Part shown: positions 1 through 10,800 of the stretch, one piece after another
Layout: every line of letters starts with the position of its first letter
Position numbering within the stretch: the stretch's first letter is position 1
NCBI GenBank assembly: GCA_000320545.1
Contig: ADNK01000503.1
Span: 232,501-253,556, forward strand
Source of the DNA: Bigelowiella natans CCMP2755
Taxonomy: Eukaryota; Cercozoa; Chlorarachniophyceae
Reading direction: 5' to 3'
DNA length: 21,056 nt
The notes under the pieces: generated by a model
What the model was told of the DNA's origin: nothing
Databases searched by the model: none
What the model saw: only the letters and a program-made list of their open reading frames with translations
Translations under genes and position numbers: made by a program

Positions 1-288
1 GTGCATATTAATCGAGTGAGTTGTGATTGCTGCTGTTAGTTGATAGTAGCAGCAAACCACAATCATAGCGAGCGTACATAGACAGTCAAATACTCAAGAT
101 AGATGGGGGCTTTGTTGTTGTTGTTTTGTTGTATTTTATTTCTTATTTGAATGAATGGATTGATGTTTTTCACATCTTTCTACTTGTTTTCAAATGTTTG
201 TTGGTGATGTGAATATCTGCTCATAATAAATGCATGCTGCCCTTCTATTACTACTACTACTACTGCTACCACTGCTACCACTGCATAG
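1..288. other. Left-edge non-coding stretch, probably intron
   Basis: No coding exon could be supported here. The stretch ends in an ACT/GCTACC-type microsatellite (about 249-284) followed by an AG at 287-288. That AG serves as the acceptor for the first exon I can read. Because that exon begins in phase 0 with an open frame, upstream exons to the left of the window are likely. The first in-window ATG in the same frame is at 388, so a start there is the alternative. Confidence 0.4.
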
Positions 289-3150
289 GGGCGGTTACAT
301 GCATTCCGAAAAGTAGGAGACTATGAAGGAAGAACAACGACCACGACGACGTCAAATGAGAACGATGAGAATAGTAAAACTAACAAAATGGGGAAGCGTC
401 GAGGGGGTGATGACACTGGGCACGATAAAGAATCTACAAATAGGTATGGTGCTGTAGAGAAGAAGAAGATGATGATGATGATGATGATAGTGATGACGAT
501 GATGGTGATAATAGCGGCAAGAAATACTAAGGTTTCCTTTCTTCTTTTTCTTCTATTCCTTACTGCAATCTATGTTGCTGCTACTACACCATCCAAGTTG
601 TCCATCGTCATCATCATCTTCGTCGTCATCATCATCGTCATCATCGTCATCATCATCACCACTTCGTCGTCCAAATCACCAAAATCAACATCACCGTCAA
701 CGTCATCATCATCATCATCATCATCATCACTTCTGCTTGAGTGTGGCTTGGGACTGGATCTTTGAGGGAGCCACAGCTAAGATGATTGAGAAAGATACCG
801 AGAAGGCGCTCACAAATGCAAGATATAATCAGAGAGAGAAGTACGTACGACTAACTAGCTTGTGCAATAACAAGTTAGTAGGAGTAGTAGTATGCGTGGT
901 AGTGGTAGGTAGATAGGAACAAAAGGAAGAGGAAGAGGAGGAATAAAAAGAGAGTAAGATGAAGAGGAATCACTGCGAACAAGCGTTACGTGAATTTTCT
1001 TATTGTTTTTGTTATTGTTGTTATCATTGTTGTTTCTGTGAGTCACTGCAACATGATGATGACAATGATGATGGAGGTAGTGATGATGATGATGATATTT
1101 TCTTATGTGCTTGTGTATGTGTGTGTGTGTGGTATTGAACTTAGAAAAAGCTCTTTAGGAATTGTGAACACCTGCTCATTAAGGTGATAACAACAACAAC
1201 AACAACAACAACAACGACATATATGTCATTTCTGCTGTTGCAAACCTAAGAAGGAGGAGGAGGAGGAGGGGAAAAGGGGGGGAGGAGGGAAGGGGAGGCG
1301 GGTTGAGAAGGAGAATTAGAATGTCGAAGTTCCTTTCATCACTATCGTTGATACTGCATACACTTTTTTCTTCTGATTTTTCTCTAATCGGTATTGATCA
1401 CTACTGAACATCATAAATACGTTACCACTACTACTACTACTACTGCTCCTCTACATGATAATAATTCAGGGCTATTCAAGGAATCGTGGCCGATTTAACG
1501 GATGATGCAAACGAGAATTCTCATGAGCATGAATATGATGATCATGATGACAATATCGACGACAACAAGGATATAAGAGCGGAACATCTTCAAAGGTGGT
1601 TCTTGTTGTTGGCCTTGGATAAGTCGTCAATATCCATCTATAAAATATTGACTTATGTTCATAACTTAGAGACGAGGGAAGAGATCTCAAAATAATGCTC
1701 GTCGATGATATGATGATGAAGCAACATATGATGCCTGTGTTGTCCTTCTCCTCCCTTCCCCCTCCCCCCCTCTCTCTCTCTCTCCTCCCCTTACTTCCTC
1801 CTGTTGTTGCAGGAGATCATCATTATATAATGAGAAGATGATGATATCTGGAGGGGAACAAGATGAAGAAGATAACGGAAGACAAGACAAAAATATGGAA
1901 ATCTTACGGTGAAAAACAAACTACTTGTAATTGCTGATGTCGTTGTGCTACTGCTGCTGCAGCTGATAATGATGATGATGAGGATGATGAGATATATAGA
2001 GATTCTTTGCGACGGGGTCCTTTCTTGATACTGATCACACCTTTCTTAATTACTATTCAGGGGTTTATATCCCATTTTTAAGACGATGGTTAAGAAGCAT
2101 ATGCCCTACTGTGTGCAAGGAGACCAAAACCAGAAGAATAAACAACACCAACAACTGCATATACTCAAGAAACAAAAAGAAAGTACGATATCAACCACAA
2201 AAACACAACATCAACAACGACAACAGCAACAACAACAACGAGAACGGAGAAGAGTTTCAGCGAAAGCATTTCTCTCGTGGTGATGATACGTGACGATGAT
2301 ACTATTGGTTATCATGAATTCTTGTTTGATTTACTACAGCAGCAGCACAAGAGAACAAGATTACAAAGATGAAAAAGAAAAAGAAGAAAACAAATACAAA
2401 GACAACAACATCATATGATGCTGAAAAGGAGCAGAGTGGAACGGACATCAATGGCATAAAAAATGACAAGAACAACAACATCAACAACAACAACAACAAG
2501 AAGAGAATCAGACAAGCACCCTCCTCGTTGCATACTATTGTTCCTTCTGCTTTAAGTGGTGATAAAAAGAGAAAAAGAAACAGAAGGAGAGCAGCAAAAT
2601 AAACTAGAAAGAATGAAAGAAAGAACAATATAACATAGATGGTAGATAGAGAGGAAATAGGAATAATCTCCAGGGAAGGATGGATGTATGATGATTGCTG
2701 CTGATGATGATCATTCCGAATCTGCTTGTGAGTGCTAGGTCCTGTATAAGAGAGAAGCAGTCACGAGTATGATGATGATGAGCGTCATTGATAGTAATTA
2801 GTTTATGTATCCATAGGTGGTGGTGGTAATGATACGAGCACGGCTAGGAGGTACCGTCGTAGGTGTCGTTGTCGTGGTGATCGTCGCAGCCGCCATTGTC
2901 GGCGATGTGTGCTCTCTGGTGGGAAAAAACGCAGCAGCCTCGATCACAGTAGCAGCAGGACAACGGCAAGTAGTATTAGCAATGCAGCTATCCATGTGCT
3001 GCACGATGATAAGAATATTACTGGTGACACTAAAAGTGGTAGCAGTGATAGTAGTGGTAGTAATGGTAGTGGTAGTATCGATGGTAGCAACAGCAAGGGG
3101 AAGCATTGTAATATTCCGAGGATGATGACAGGTATTAGTAGTATTAGTAT

Positions 3151-3185
<35 letters not shown>

Positions 3186-4050
3186 AGGAAGAAAGTAGTA
3201 GCATCAACAATACCAACGAAGAAAGCAGCAGCGTGGCTGTAACCACCATCGGCAAGGACAGTGGACTTAATAATAATAATGTGGATCTATCATCTTCAAC
3301 TATCAACAAGGGCAGTGGTGCTAATAATATGGATCCATCATCATCATCATCATCATCATTACTACAACTCCCCTTGGTAAGTATGAATCTTCTACTAATG
3401 CCGCTGCTGCTGCTGCTGATGATGATGATAGAGAGTAAAGTGTAAACATTAGTACGTAGCTGACGATGACACAACGTCAGCGTTTATCTTCCCGCGTGGA
3501 GTGAATCATACTAGCCCATTACGTTGCCTTTCTTAGTCTTCTTCTTCATCATCATCGTCTTCTTCTTCTTCTCCTTCTTCTCCTTCTATTGCTACTGCTG
3601 CTGCTACTACTACTACTACTACTACTACAACTACTAAATTGTGATTTTATACAACAATATTCCGTGGTTTCATTCAAGCAGCAGGGGGAGGAGGAAAAGA
3701 TAAATGTTGATGATGAGTTAACCATTGCATCATTCCAGAACGTTTCCAAGGACTGTGTTGGTAGTTGCTGTAGTAGAAGCAGCTAAATAGAGACTATCTA
3801 TCTACATATCTATCTACCTACTAAGGGGAAGAGAAGGAGGAGGAGGTCATGGAGGACCCATTCATCATCACACATTCTCTTCTTCATTATTATCATCATC
3901 ATCATGATACGTGTCCTCCTCCTTCCCACTATGTGATAGTTGTCGATACTAGTGTTCCTCCAGAAGTGCGAACAATCGATCCTTATGGTAAGCAGCTAGG
4001 TAGATAGGTACAACCTGTAACAGTACTATGTGAGGGCCAACAATTCGTAC

Positions 4051-4083
<33 letters not shown>

Positions 4084-5740
4084 CCCAAGAATTAGAACAG
4101 AAATAGGGCAGCTAATTACCTACAACATACACACACTTTAGTAAATAATGAGAATGCTTACATAAACATACATATATTCACACACAAATCGATGAATCAT
4201 GTGTAGGTATCGAGGGATTCGAATGTTCCATCTGTCGGAGCGAGTTATACAACATGTAAGTACGGCGGCTACTGTGTTAATGGAGATGGATGATAAGTAA
4301 ACATATCAAAAGTATAATCTTTTGTATGTGTACTGAATATAGATTACTATCATAAATATGGACTTCCTCCTACTATCTATTTATTTTATAAAATACTATT
4401 TGTTTCTCATGATATGTTGATAAGATTTAAGATATTTTTATCTATCTATGTTGTTTATATCACTGATTACTGCATTTTGCTGTTAATGATGAAGGTATTT
4501 GCACTGCTTGGGATGTGAAAAGCTTCTAAGGTAGCATTGTTTTCCAGCATATTTTGACTCAAAACGCGAGGCTGCTTAAAAGAGATTATTGATTTTTGTC
4601 ATTGGTCAAGAGACATTATGTTGTTTGATGTAATCGTGGTCTCTGTCGGTTCATAAGTCTCATTAATATTTTATGTTGGAAATGTATGATGATGGTGATA
4701 ATGGTGATGATGATTATTGAACATGATAGAAATTAGCCACCGAAAAATGTTCATAAAGCATAAATGCGACATAAGAACAAGGAGCAAAATCAACCTACAC
4801 GTCTTTCAATACGTAGACGTGATTGGAACATTTGCCAGGAATGCTACAAACAAGGGGTGCTGCTCATACCGAACTGATTATTGCGATGATAGAGTCTATA
4901 ATAATAGGACATAGATGTCGTCGTCGCATATCATTGCACATATATTAGCTTTGAAAATGATGAGATGATTTCTTTTCCCCATGTTATTGCATGTTAAGTT
5001 GTTATTTAACCACATTATCATCACTACAACTATCCAATTCAGCACGTCATCATCATCATCATCATCATCATCATTATCATATCTCACAGAAAGGAAGAAC
5101 AAACGAGGCCAAATCATCCTATCATGGTATCTTATCATCATCATTATGTCCTGCTAGTACTACCCCTTTGTCTATGAGCTGCTGTATAGCAACTTGCAAT
5201 GTGCTACTGGATACTCATGATAATCGTCAGCTACATGTTCGATGTATTGTTACTTGGTACTAGTTATGTGCTCTTCTATGCAGTGTTGGATCAGATATCT
5301 TGAGCAGCAGCGGTAGCAGTAGCAGCACCGCATTGCGACATATTACATACGTATGTTTACCACCCTCGTACAATAATTGTTACTTATCGTTCATTCGGTT
5401 ATCGTTCATTCGGTTACCAGCTCATCCTTTCTTTCCTGTCTTACTGTTCACCTCTCTCTTTTTGATTTGACACTCACGTCTATGTTTTAGCGTTAAAATG
5501 TTATTTTTACCTCTCCACTCCTTTACTATCCCAGGACATCGCGCCGACATTAGGAAGCAATATCCAACGTGCAAATGCGGGATGATGGCGTGTGCAGTCT
5601 GTGCTCATTGTATAAGGTGTTATCTTTCAAAAAAAAGAATTAATTTTTCTAATCTGTATTCTTAATTGTCGCATTTCATTCATAATCTTTGCAGATGCTC
5701 TTGTGCATGCCATACAGAATTTCAGCGAAGATTCCGGTAG
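289..5740 (+). CDS. Multi-exon gene with cysteine-rich zinc-binding C-terminal tail (5' end probably outside the window)
   Basis: My exon model is 289-443, 598-840, 1470-1595, 1813-1908, 2061-2182, 2340-2558, 2817-3376, 3679-3760, 3826-3987, 4207-4255, 4495-4530, 4817-4856, 5090-5126, 5535-5616 and 5695-5740 (TAG). Phases match at all 14 junctions and the sum is 2055 nt, or 684 residues plus stop. The N-terminal half is basic and low-complexity: a Ser run and a His run in exon 2, an acidic Asp/Glu/His exon 3, Lys/Asn-rich exon 6, and Arg/Cys then Ser/Gly in exon 7. The last ~110 residues are conserved-looking: YVIVVDTSVPPEVRTIDPYG, then paired cysteines FECSICRSELYN, YLHCLGCEKLL and DWNICQECYKQG, then TCKCGMMACAVCAHC and a final CSCACH. 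This is a multi-zinc finger. I associate such tails with large algal proteins, some with JmjC domains, but that is from memory. No catalytic domain is visible in the window. Function unknown. Least certain are the exon 5 donor (GTACGA) and exon 12 donor (GTGCTG). Confidence 0.6.
598..730 (+). repeat. In-frame TCA/TCG and CAT tracts coding poly-Ser and poly-His
   Basis: A (TCA/TCG)n tract at about 604-655 and a (CAT)n tract at about 704-730 lie inside exon 2 of the plus-strand gene. In the frame fixed by the flanking splice phases they encode a serine run and a nine-histidine run. The downstream part of the same exon (AWDWIFEGATAKMIEKDTEK) is ordinary protein sequence, which supports this frame. 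Confidence 0.6.
841..1469 (+). other. Long intron with AAC and GGA microsatellites
   Basis: The 629-nt gap between exons 2 and 3 of the left-hand gene holds GAT-rich stretches (1053-1102), a GT run near 1119, (AAC)n at about 1188-1214, (GGA)n at about 1250-1270 and (ACT)n at about 1429-1446, just before the acceptor. Its donor is GTACGT and its acceptor is AATTCAG. Both flanking exons are in phase 2. I saw no additional exon with matching phase, but a small one could be missed. Confidence 0.45.
3149..3184 (+). repeat. (AGT)n tract coding poly-Ser in exon 7
   Basis: About twelve AGT units sit inside the 560-nt exon 2817-3376. In the phase-consistent frame they give a serine run. The exon begins by joining a G to GT after a CCATAG acceptor and ends at a strong GTAAGT donor (3377). 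Length polymorphism would add or remove serines without shifting the frame. Confidence 0.6.
3377..3678 (+). other. Intron packed with CTT, CTC and ACT microsatellites
   Basis: This intron starts with the consensus donor GTAAGTATG and ends CATTCAAG before tandem CAG codons. It carries a CTT/CTC-rich run (about 3536-3587) and a (CTA)n tract (about 3603-3629). Translation across it on either strand gives only homopolymers, as expected of non-coding repeats. Confidence 0.5.
4052..4083 (+). repeat. (GTA)n microsatellite in intron
   Basis: About ten GTA/TAG units lie in the intron between the exon ending in the DPY codons (3987) and the first zinc-finger exon (4207). Confidence 0.8.
5048..5075 (+). 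repeat. (CAT)n microsatellite just before an exon
   Basis: A run of about nine CAT units ends 14 nt before the CACAG acceptor of the small exon 5090-5126. It could be read as poly-His if an upstream acceptor at 5042 were used, but that acceptor does not match the phase of the preceding exon, so I treat the run as intronic. Confidence 0.6.
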
Positions 5741-6638
5741 TGTTCTCTTTTGCTTTCTTGTAGATTTTTTAATTTTCGATGAGATTTTTGTGGGCAATGG
5801 AGTGGGACCGAATTAATGATGAAAATGCGTAGGTTCATTTCGCCGGTTGAGTTATGTGAGTTGAGGCAGAAAGTTGATCGAATCCTACTGCCTGTCCAGC
5901 AAGACGCACAAACTTCTTCTAGCACATAGATGAGAAAGAGAAGAAGGTTTACATGTCAATGTCTAGATGTTTTGTTCAAAGGGCGGGACATAGTATCAAT
6001 CGTCAAACCTGTCTAGCTGTGTGTACACGCCATTGCATGTTTGAAATGCGTCACATGTTCGAAATGTGTGAAATTCGTGCATCTCTAGATTTTGCTTCTA
6101 ATCTCATCAACTCTGTTCGAGCTGCAGAATTCAAATGCGCGCATGCGTCGCAAGAATTGTACAAACATGCCACAAAGAAAGTGAACAGAGTTGAATGAAC
6201 AGAGCTGTTCGAATGTTATCCAAATTTTTTGATTTGTTGAGTTGCCATCAACCTGTGTCCAGAGGGTTCTGATGGGTGGACAGATCAAAACTGCGCTCAA
6301 GCTAGCAAGGTCTAGATGACACTAGAAGATGCCGTCTAGGTGCACGTCTAGACGTGCACTTGCGCATGCAGTGACATTGCGCAGAAGTCACGATGCTGTC
6401 GCGTGCGTGGTGTTGTTGCACCCAGCTAGCTGGACGTGCGTTTGCACAGACACCTGGACACTTCTGCCCAGCCGGCTGCGCTGTCCACTGTCATGAACAA
6501 CTCAGTGGGTGTGGCACGCAGTGGAAATCGATCATGACAAGCAACAATGCATGCACTGACGAGAGATTCTTGCTTTGCATTTTTCCCGACTCTCGCGACA
6601 GGTGCACACTTCTGGACTTGCTTGTTTCCTGTCTTCAC

Positions 6639-6669
<31 letters not shown>

Positions 6670-7099
6670 CCTCGCTCGCTCTTGTTCATCAACGCCAACT
6701 TGCTAAACTGCATCATGGGGCAAAGGCTCACCAAAGTGCAAAAGTGCGGCTTCCCAAATCAACACCAGCAAGCATGGAATCGTCACACTGATCATCGTTC
6801 ATTGCAGCACCAACACGTCTCCTCTCCAAATCATGTCGCAGACTTTATTTTCACCTTTTGACACTCCTGATTTCCGCAAATTTTGCTTGTCTCAAGCAAC
6901 ATGGGCAAGGCAAATTGGAAGCAGCCCTGAAAACGAATGCAATCACACCTGGCGACAACGATGACATGGAAAGAACAGCAGGAAGAAGTCATCTTCTACT
7001 CCTAAACCCCGCCAAAAATTCAAACACCGAAACACGAAACTGAATCGAACGCTATCACCTCAACCAACCACAGCATCATGAAGGTGGATTAACAAATCA
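5741..7099. other. Intergenic region, microsatellite-poor, rich in CTAG and GCATGC words
   Basis: This lies between the stop of the left-hand gene (5740) and the proposed start of the SYCP2-like gene. Open frames here (for example 5953-6198 and 6393-6791) have no splice-consistent partners and no recognisable motif. Words such as TCTAGA, GTGCAC, GCATGC, TGCATGCA and AGCTAGCT are frequent. The only clear simple repeat is a (TC)n run at about 6641-6663. Promoter and 5' leader of the downstream gene are presumably in the right-hand part, but no TATA-like element stands out. Confidence 0.5.
6340..6359. repeat. Perfect 20-bp palindrome
   Basis: GTGCACGTCTAGACGTGCAC reads the same on both strands, with no spacer. 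It is embedded in a stretch with further CTAGA words (6311, 6322) and GCGCATGC just downstream. It could be a dimeric protein-binding site or a small fold-back. There is no direct evidence of function. Confidence 0.75.
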
Positions 7100-10000
7100 A
7101 TGATGGTTCTCAAAATGGTGATTTGAGGTTCAACTAATTTCAAGGTGAAGAATCTGCTGGACCAATTGGCCAAGCTAGCATCACCTAGAAATTGGGAGCG
7201 GCTTGAGCTTTTCTTGTCCAAGAACACTTTTGATGAAGATTTCGATGAATGCAGTGGGAAAACCCTCATTGAAGTTGCATTGAAAGTATGACAATACCAT
7301 TACCTTTCTTGCACGATTCATTCTCTCTGTGATGACAAAAAATGAATTAGGAACTTGACACAAATAAATGTCGAAATCTTTCAAGAATTGCTTCGATCAT
7401 GGAGCATTTCGGAGATGCCATCGGTAACATTGTGATCCTCCTCGATGATTTAAAGTTATCACGTTACCCATCCGAACAGAAAACAGCTCTGTAGAAGAAA
7501 ATCTCATTGATAGTCCAGTAATCGTTGCGGGCATGGCCAACTTCTGTTGCAGACTTACGGAGATGTGTGCTGCATCGTTTAATGGAGGCGAAATACCAGA
7601 TGAATACGTAAGGCTTGTACAGTTACTTTTATGTGGAACATGTGATGTTGAATTAAATAAAATGATCTAATTGCAGGGAATTTGCTGGGATGCCATCATG
7701 TGCTATAAGGAAGCTGTGTTGAATTCAAATAATGTGAAAGTCATAGCTTCATCCATCGAAAACTTCTCTGGAGTTTTCGTGTCGACTTTTCTCGAAGAAA
7801 AACTGGGAATTCATCACCGAATGGAGGCTGCAGCAGAGCTTTGCAACCTCATCAAGAAGCTGAAAGTGGTTCAAGATGCGAAGATCAGAAAAGGGATCAA
7901 ATTTTCAAAAGTTATCTTAAATCTGTAAGTACTTATTTGCATCTACTTTCAAATGTTCAACCTTTACTGGATAATCAATTGTGTACAGGGGGAAAATTTC
8001 TTTGGCAATACTAAAAGCAGAAGATTTTCAACTCCAATTATCAATTTTAAAGACAGTAATAGGCTTTTCAATTCGGTAATGTTGTAATGTTGTAATGTTG
8101 TAATTTTTCTCAACGAAACGGTTGTGACAGAATGACTTTGGTTCATTTCATGAGCATGTCCAATCGAAACATTTACTGGATAGGTGTAAGGACATTCGAG
8201 AGAAAATTATTCGCAAATTCTGTGAAGGTCTTTCCGAGTTTACGCCATGCAGCGAGTGGGAAAAACATTAAAACTAGACTTGAAAATGTCTTTAAACATT
8301 GGCTCGATTTTAGAATGATCAAGAAGTTCAAGCTTGAATTTATCAAGTCTGAAAGACCTTTAAAAATCTTCTTTCACGCCTGCAACTTTCTATCATACTT
8401 GAACTCTAAAGAAGAGCAAAGGAGGTGTAATTAATACATGATTCTATATCATATGCGCTGCAGAGTCACTATTTGCTCAGTTCAGTAATATCGCGTACGG
8501 TTGAGATAGTGACAATTGGTCCCGAAATTTTCATGCCTGGAGCGATTTTAAATTTCTCCACAGACTCTTTCGTTGTGCAATGGGTAATATAAGTTTCATT
8601 AAATTTGCTTTGAGTATGTGAGTATTAGCATGGTGATATGCAGAGGAGAGGAAATGATATTCTAGAATCTACTCCAATACTCAACAAGCCAGACGGGAAC
8701 ATTTTGATCAAAATCACCTCTAAAGATATTACCTCCATAGAATGTACAGTTGATGCTCATATTTTAAATGTTCCGCGATGACTTCCATTCATTGTCTCTT
8801 TTTATTGCCCTCTAACATTCCCAAAATTTTGGCCTCATGAAGATAAATGTATGAAACTAAAGTAAATTGAATTCTTTTAGCCCTCGCTTCAAAAAATATA
8901 CTTCGCGTCGAAGCTAGGAGTGACATCTCTCAATACGTCATTTACGGTCCGAAGTCTGGCAAAGGTCCATATATGGAAATCAAGACCAAAGAAAATAACT
9001 TCTGCTCCATAGAATCATTTCTAAAGAAGGTGAATATTCGAGCATTTAATAGGAAGACTGGACCTAGACGTCAATCTATCGCTACAACCTTTGAGTACGA
9101 CGCAACAATGCATTCCAAGGTGGAGGAGCTTGATGTCGATACAAATCCAGCAAATGATGGCAACAAACGTGAAACTGAACTAGGGATGAATGCTTCTTTA
9201 AAGAAAAAGACTGAAATCTTGTCACACAGAAAAGTTAAAAAGAAGATTGATAACGATTTTTCTGGGATGAAATTATCGACCTTAAAGAGTAGCGGTTCAA
9301 CGAAGGATGCTTGCAGGAAAAGGAGCAGAAACGGTAAATCTGCAAAGAAGAAAGTTAATGTTAAATATCAACGTTCAGCTAGAAAATCTAAAAACATTGG
9401 AACTGAACGGAAAGAATTTGAATCTGGCCCTCGACGAACTTCGAAGCGACTGCGCAACAAAAAAGCAATGTCATATGCTGATCCAGAATCAGATGAAGAT
9501 GATACAAAGGTTAGGAAGAATAACCATATGCATCTTGAGGAGGGAAAAGTAACTGTTCAAGGAATGAAGACATTGTCCAAAAGTGAAGAGGAAATCGAAG
9601 CACTGCCATTGTCTCAATCGACCAACCTGTCCAATACAACTATCAAACCTCAACTTGGGGTCACTGAAAGGCAAGCCTTGTCTAAGACTTCAGCCTTAAA
9701 GAATGCGAGCTTAGAGGAGAAGGAATCAAAAGGAAATCCCTTTGTTGTGCCTAAAAGGGTAGTCATCTCGGATAAACTAACCCCGTCTCGACAACTCCGA
9801 GCTGATGCTTCTGTTCTCTGTACTACAAATTTGATGAGCCCTGAGACTTCTGGTTTCCAATCGTCAATTTCAATGAACCCATCAACTCGCCAATCAACGC
9901 CAACTCAAATACCACTTGAAGCAACTGTTGAATTTTTCACCCCCAAGGTCATCCAGGACCCATTAAAACGTTCACACACCTTAAAGTTATTCAAAAACAC

Positions 10001-10592
10001 TGAGGCAACTGAAACATCTTCACTTGGATGGCAAATTCAGAGCATTGGTGAACGTATCTCTGAAAAGAGGCAAAACCAACTACGAATACGCCTCAGTACG
10101 TCACTGCTTCAATTGAAAAAAGAAAAAGCTGAATTCATCTCTATTGCTGATAAAAGTACACGAAAGGACAAATTGAACTGTCTTCAAGAACAAATAAACC
10201 AGTCAATTCAAAAACTAAAGAATAAATTCAATCTGGCAGAAGCTGCGAAGCAACGATATTACCAAGAACTAGCTAGCATCAAGGTTGCAATAACTTAATC
10301 TGTAGTCACCAAGAGTCATATTTAAAACATTGTATTAAACATCCAACTTTGTGTTCTTCAGGCTAACATGGAAAGTCAGTTCGAGGTTTTTCTTGAAGAA
10401 CAGTCCAATTCGGATACCATGACAGGATTACAAGAGAACTACAAAATCTTACTTTCTAAATTTAAAAAATTCGCAGATCAATTGAAATGTTCCTTTACGA
10501 GATCAAAAAAAAAAAACGATTGTGATTCTTCCGAGTATGATCGTTCAACAATCTCAAAATTCCAAAGGTTTTTGTCACAGCTAAACGATTAG
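7100..10592 (+). CDS. SYCP2-like meiotic chromosome axis protein (predicted, 11 exons)
   Basis: Exons: 7100-7117, 7145-7285, 7351-7423, 7456-7607, 7677-7924, 7989-8075, 8131-8424, 8481-8583, 8644-8743, 8881-10283 and 10362-10592 (TAG). All phases match, giving 949 residues. Residues ~1-330 are helical and ARM-like: LLDQLAKLASPRNWERLELF, then LSRIASIMEHFGDAI, then GKISLAILKAEDFQLQLSIL. By eye the last aligns with the SYCP2 stretch around a GDYELQ motif. Residues ~330-440 (KVFPSL, then HWLDFRMIKKFKLEF, then GNILIKITSKDITSIE, then NILRVEARSDISQYVIYGPK) resemble the Spt16-middle-like domain of SYCP2. Residues ~440-770 are basic, Ser/Lys-rich and disordered. Residues ~780-948 are predicted coiled coil. 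This three-part layout is that of SYCP2/SYCP2L, axial-element proteins of the synaptonemal complex that bind HORMA-domain proteins and SYCP3. The match is by eye. Two introns (27 and 32 nt) are unusually short, and the ATG at 7100 or 7103 depends on the first. Confidence 0.6.
7118..7144 (+). other. Candidate 27-nt intron setting the start of the SYCP2-like gene
   Basis: ATG-ATG-GTT-CTC-AAA-ATG is followed by GTGATTTGAG and ends TTTCAAG, after which the conserved frame (VKNLLDQL) begins in phase 0. Without removal the frame hits TGA within three codons. Upstream of the conserved frame there is a TGA and no ATG, so some splice must supply the start. A longer intron from an exon further upstream to the AG at 7144 is the alternative. 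Confidence 0.35.
7424..7455 (+). other. Candidate 32-nt intron in SYCP2-like gene
   Basis: The exon reading MEHFGDAI ends ATCG before GTAACA. The next open frame, which continues through LIDSPVIVAGMANFCC to the following strong donor, begins after TTTAAAG. Removing 32 nt (phase 1) joins the frames. The two frames cannot be joined by reading through, so the alternatives are a sequencing frameshift or a different small intron. Confidence 0.45.
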
Positions 10593-10781
10593 TGTCGAAG
10601 CAATGAAGCATGAATTTGTTGTGGCAAAAGACGCCTAGTCGTGTGGGAGAATGATGGGACCCATGTACTCATGATCACATGAAAACAAGCAGTGTGCATG
10701 ATGTTGTGCGCGGCGTGTGTGGCGCGTGATGTGGGTGCATCTGGTCGATCATGATGGAACTAGAAGTGTGCTTGCGTTGTT

Positions 10782-10800
10782 GCTAGCTAGCTAGCTAGCT
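10782..10800. repeat. (GCTA)n tetranucleotide repeat
   Basis: About four to five perfect GCTA units form a self-complementary run. The same GCTAGC word recurs through both intergenic regions that flank the SYCP2-like gene. Confidence 0.8.

Noticed and set aside
2183-2293. CAA-rich continuation of exon 5 as poly-Gln or poly-Asn coding sequence
   Set aside because: Two frames are open but neither joins both neighbouring exons in phase. The phase-1 donor at 2183 does, so I treat the tract as intronic, with moderate doubt.
2302-3474. Long minus-strand open frames with poly-Leu and poly-Val
   Set aside because: They are reverse readings of the Ser- and Asn-coding repeats of the plus-strand exons, where splice phases support the plus frame.
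5286-5351. Possible exon (VGSDILSSSGSSSSTALRHITY) between a TGCAG acceptor and a GTATGT donor
   Set aside because: Its only open frame does not match the phase of the following cysteine exon, and the neighbouring exons 5090-5126 and 5535-5616 join in phase without it.
6393-6861. Overlapping plus and minus frames around 6.4-6.9 kb
   Set aside because: They contain a (TC)n run, show no conserved motif, and cannot be joined in phase to the SYCP2-like exons.
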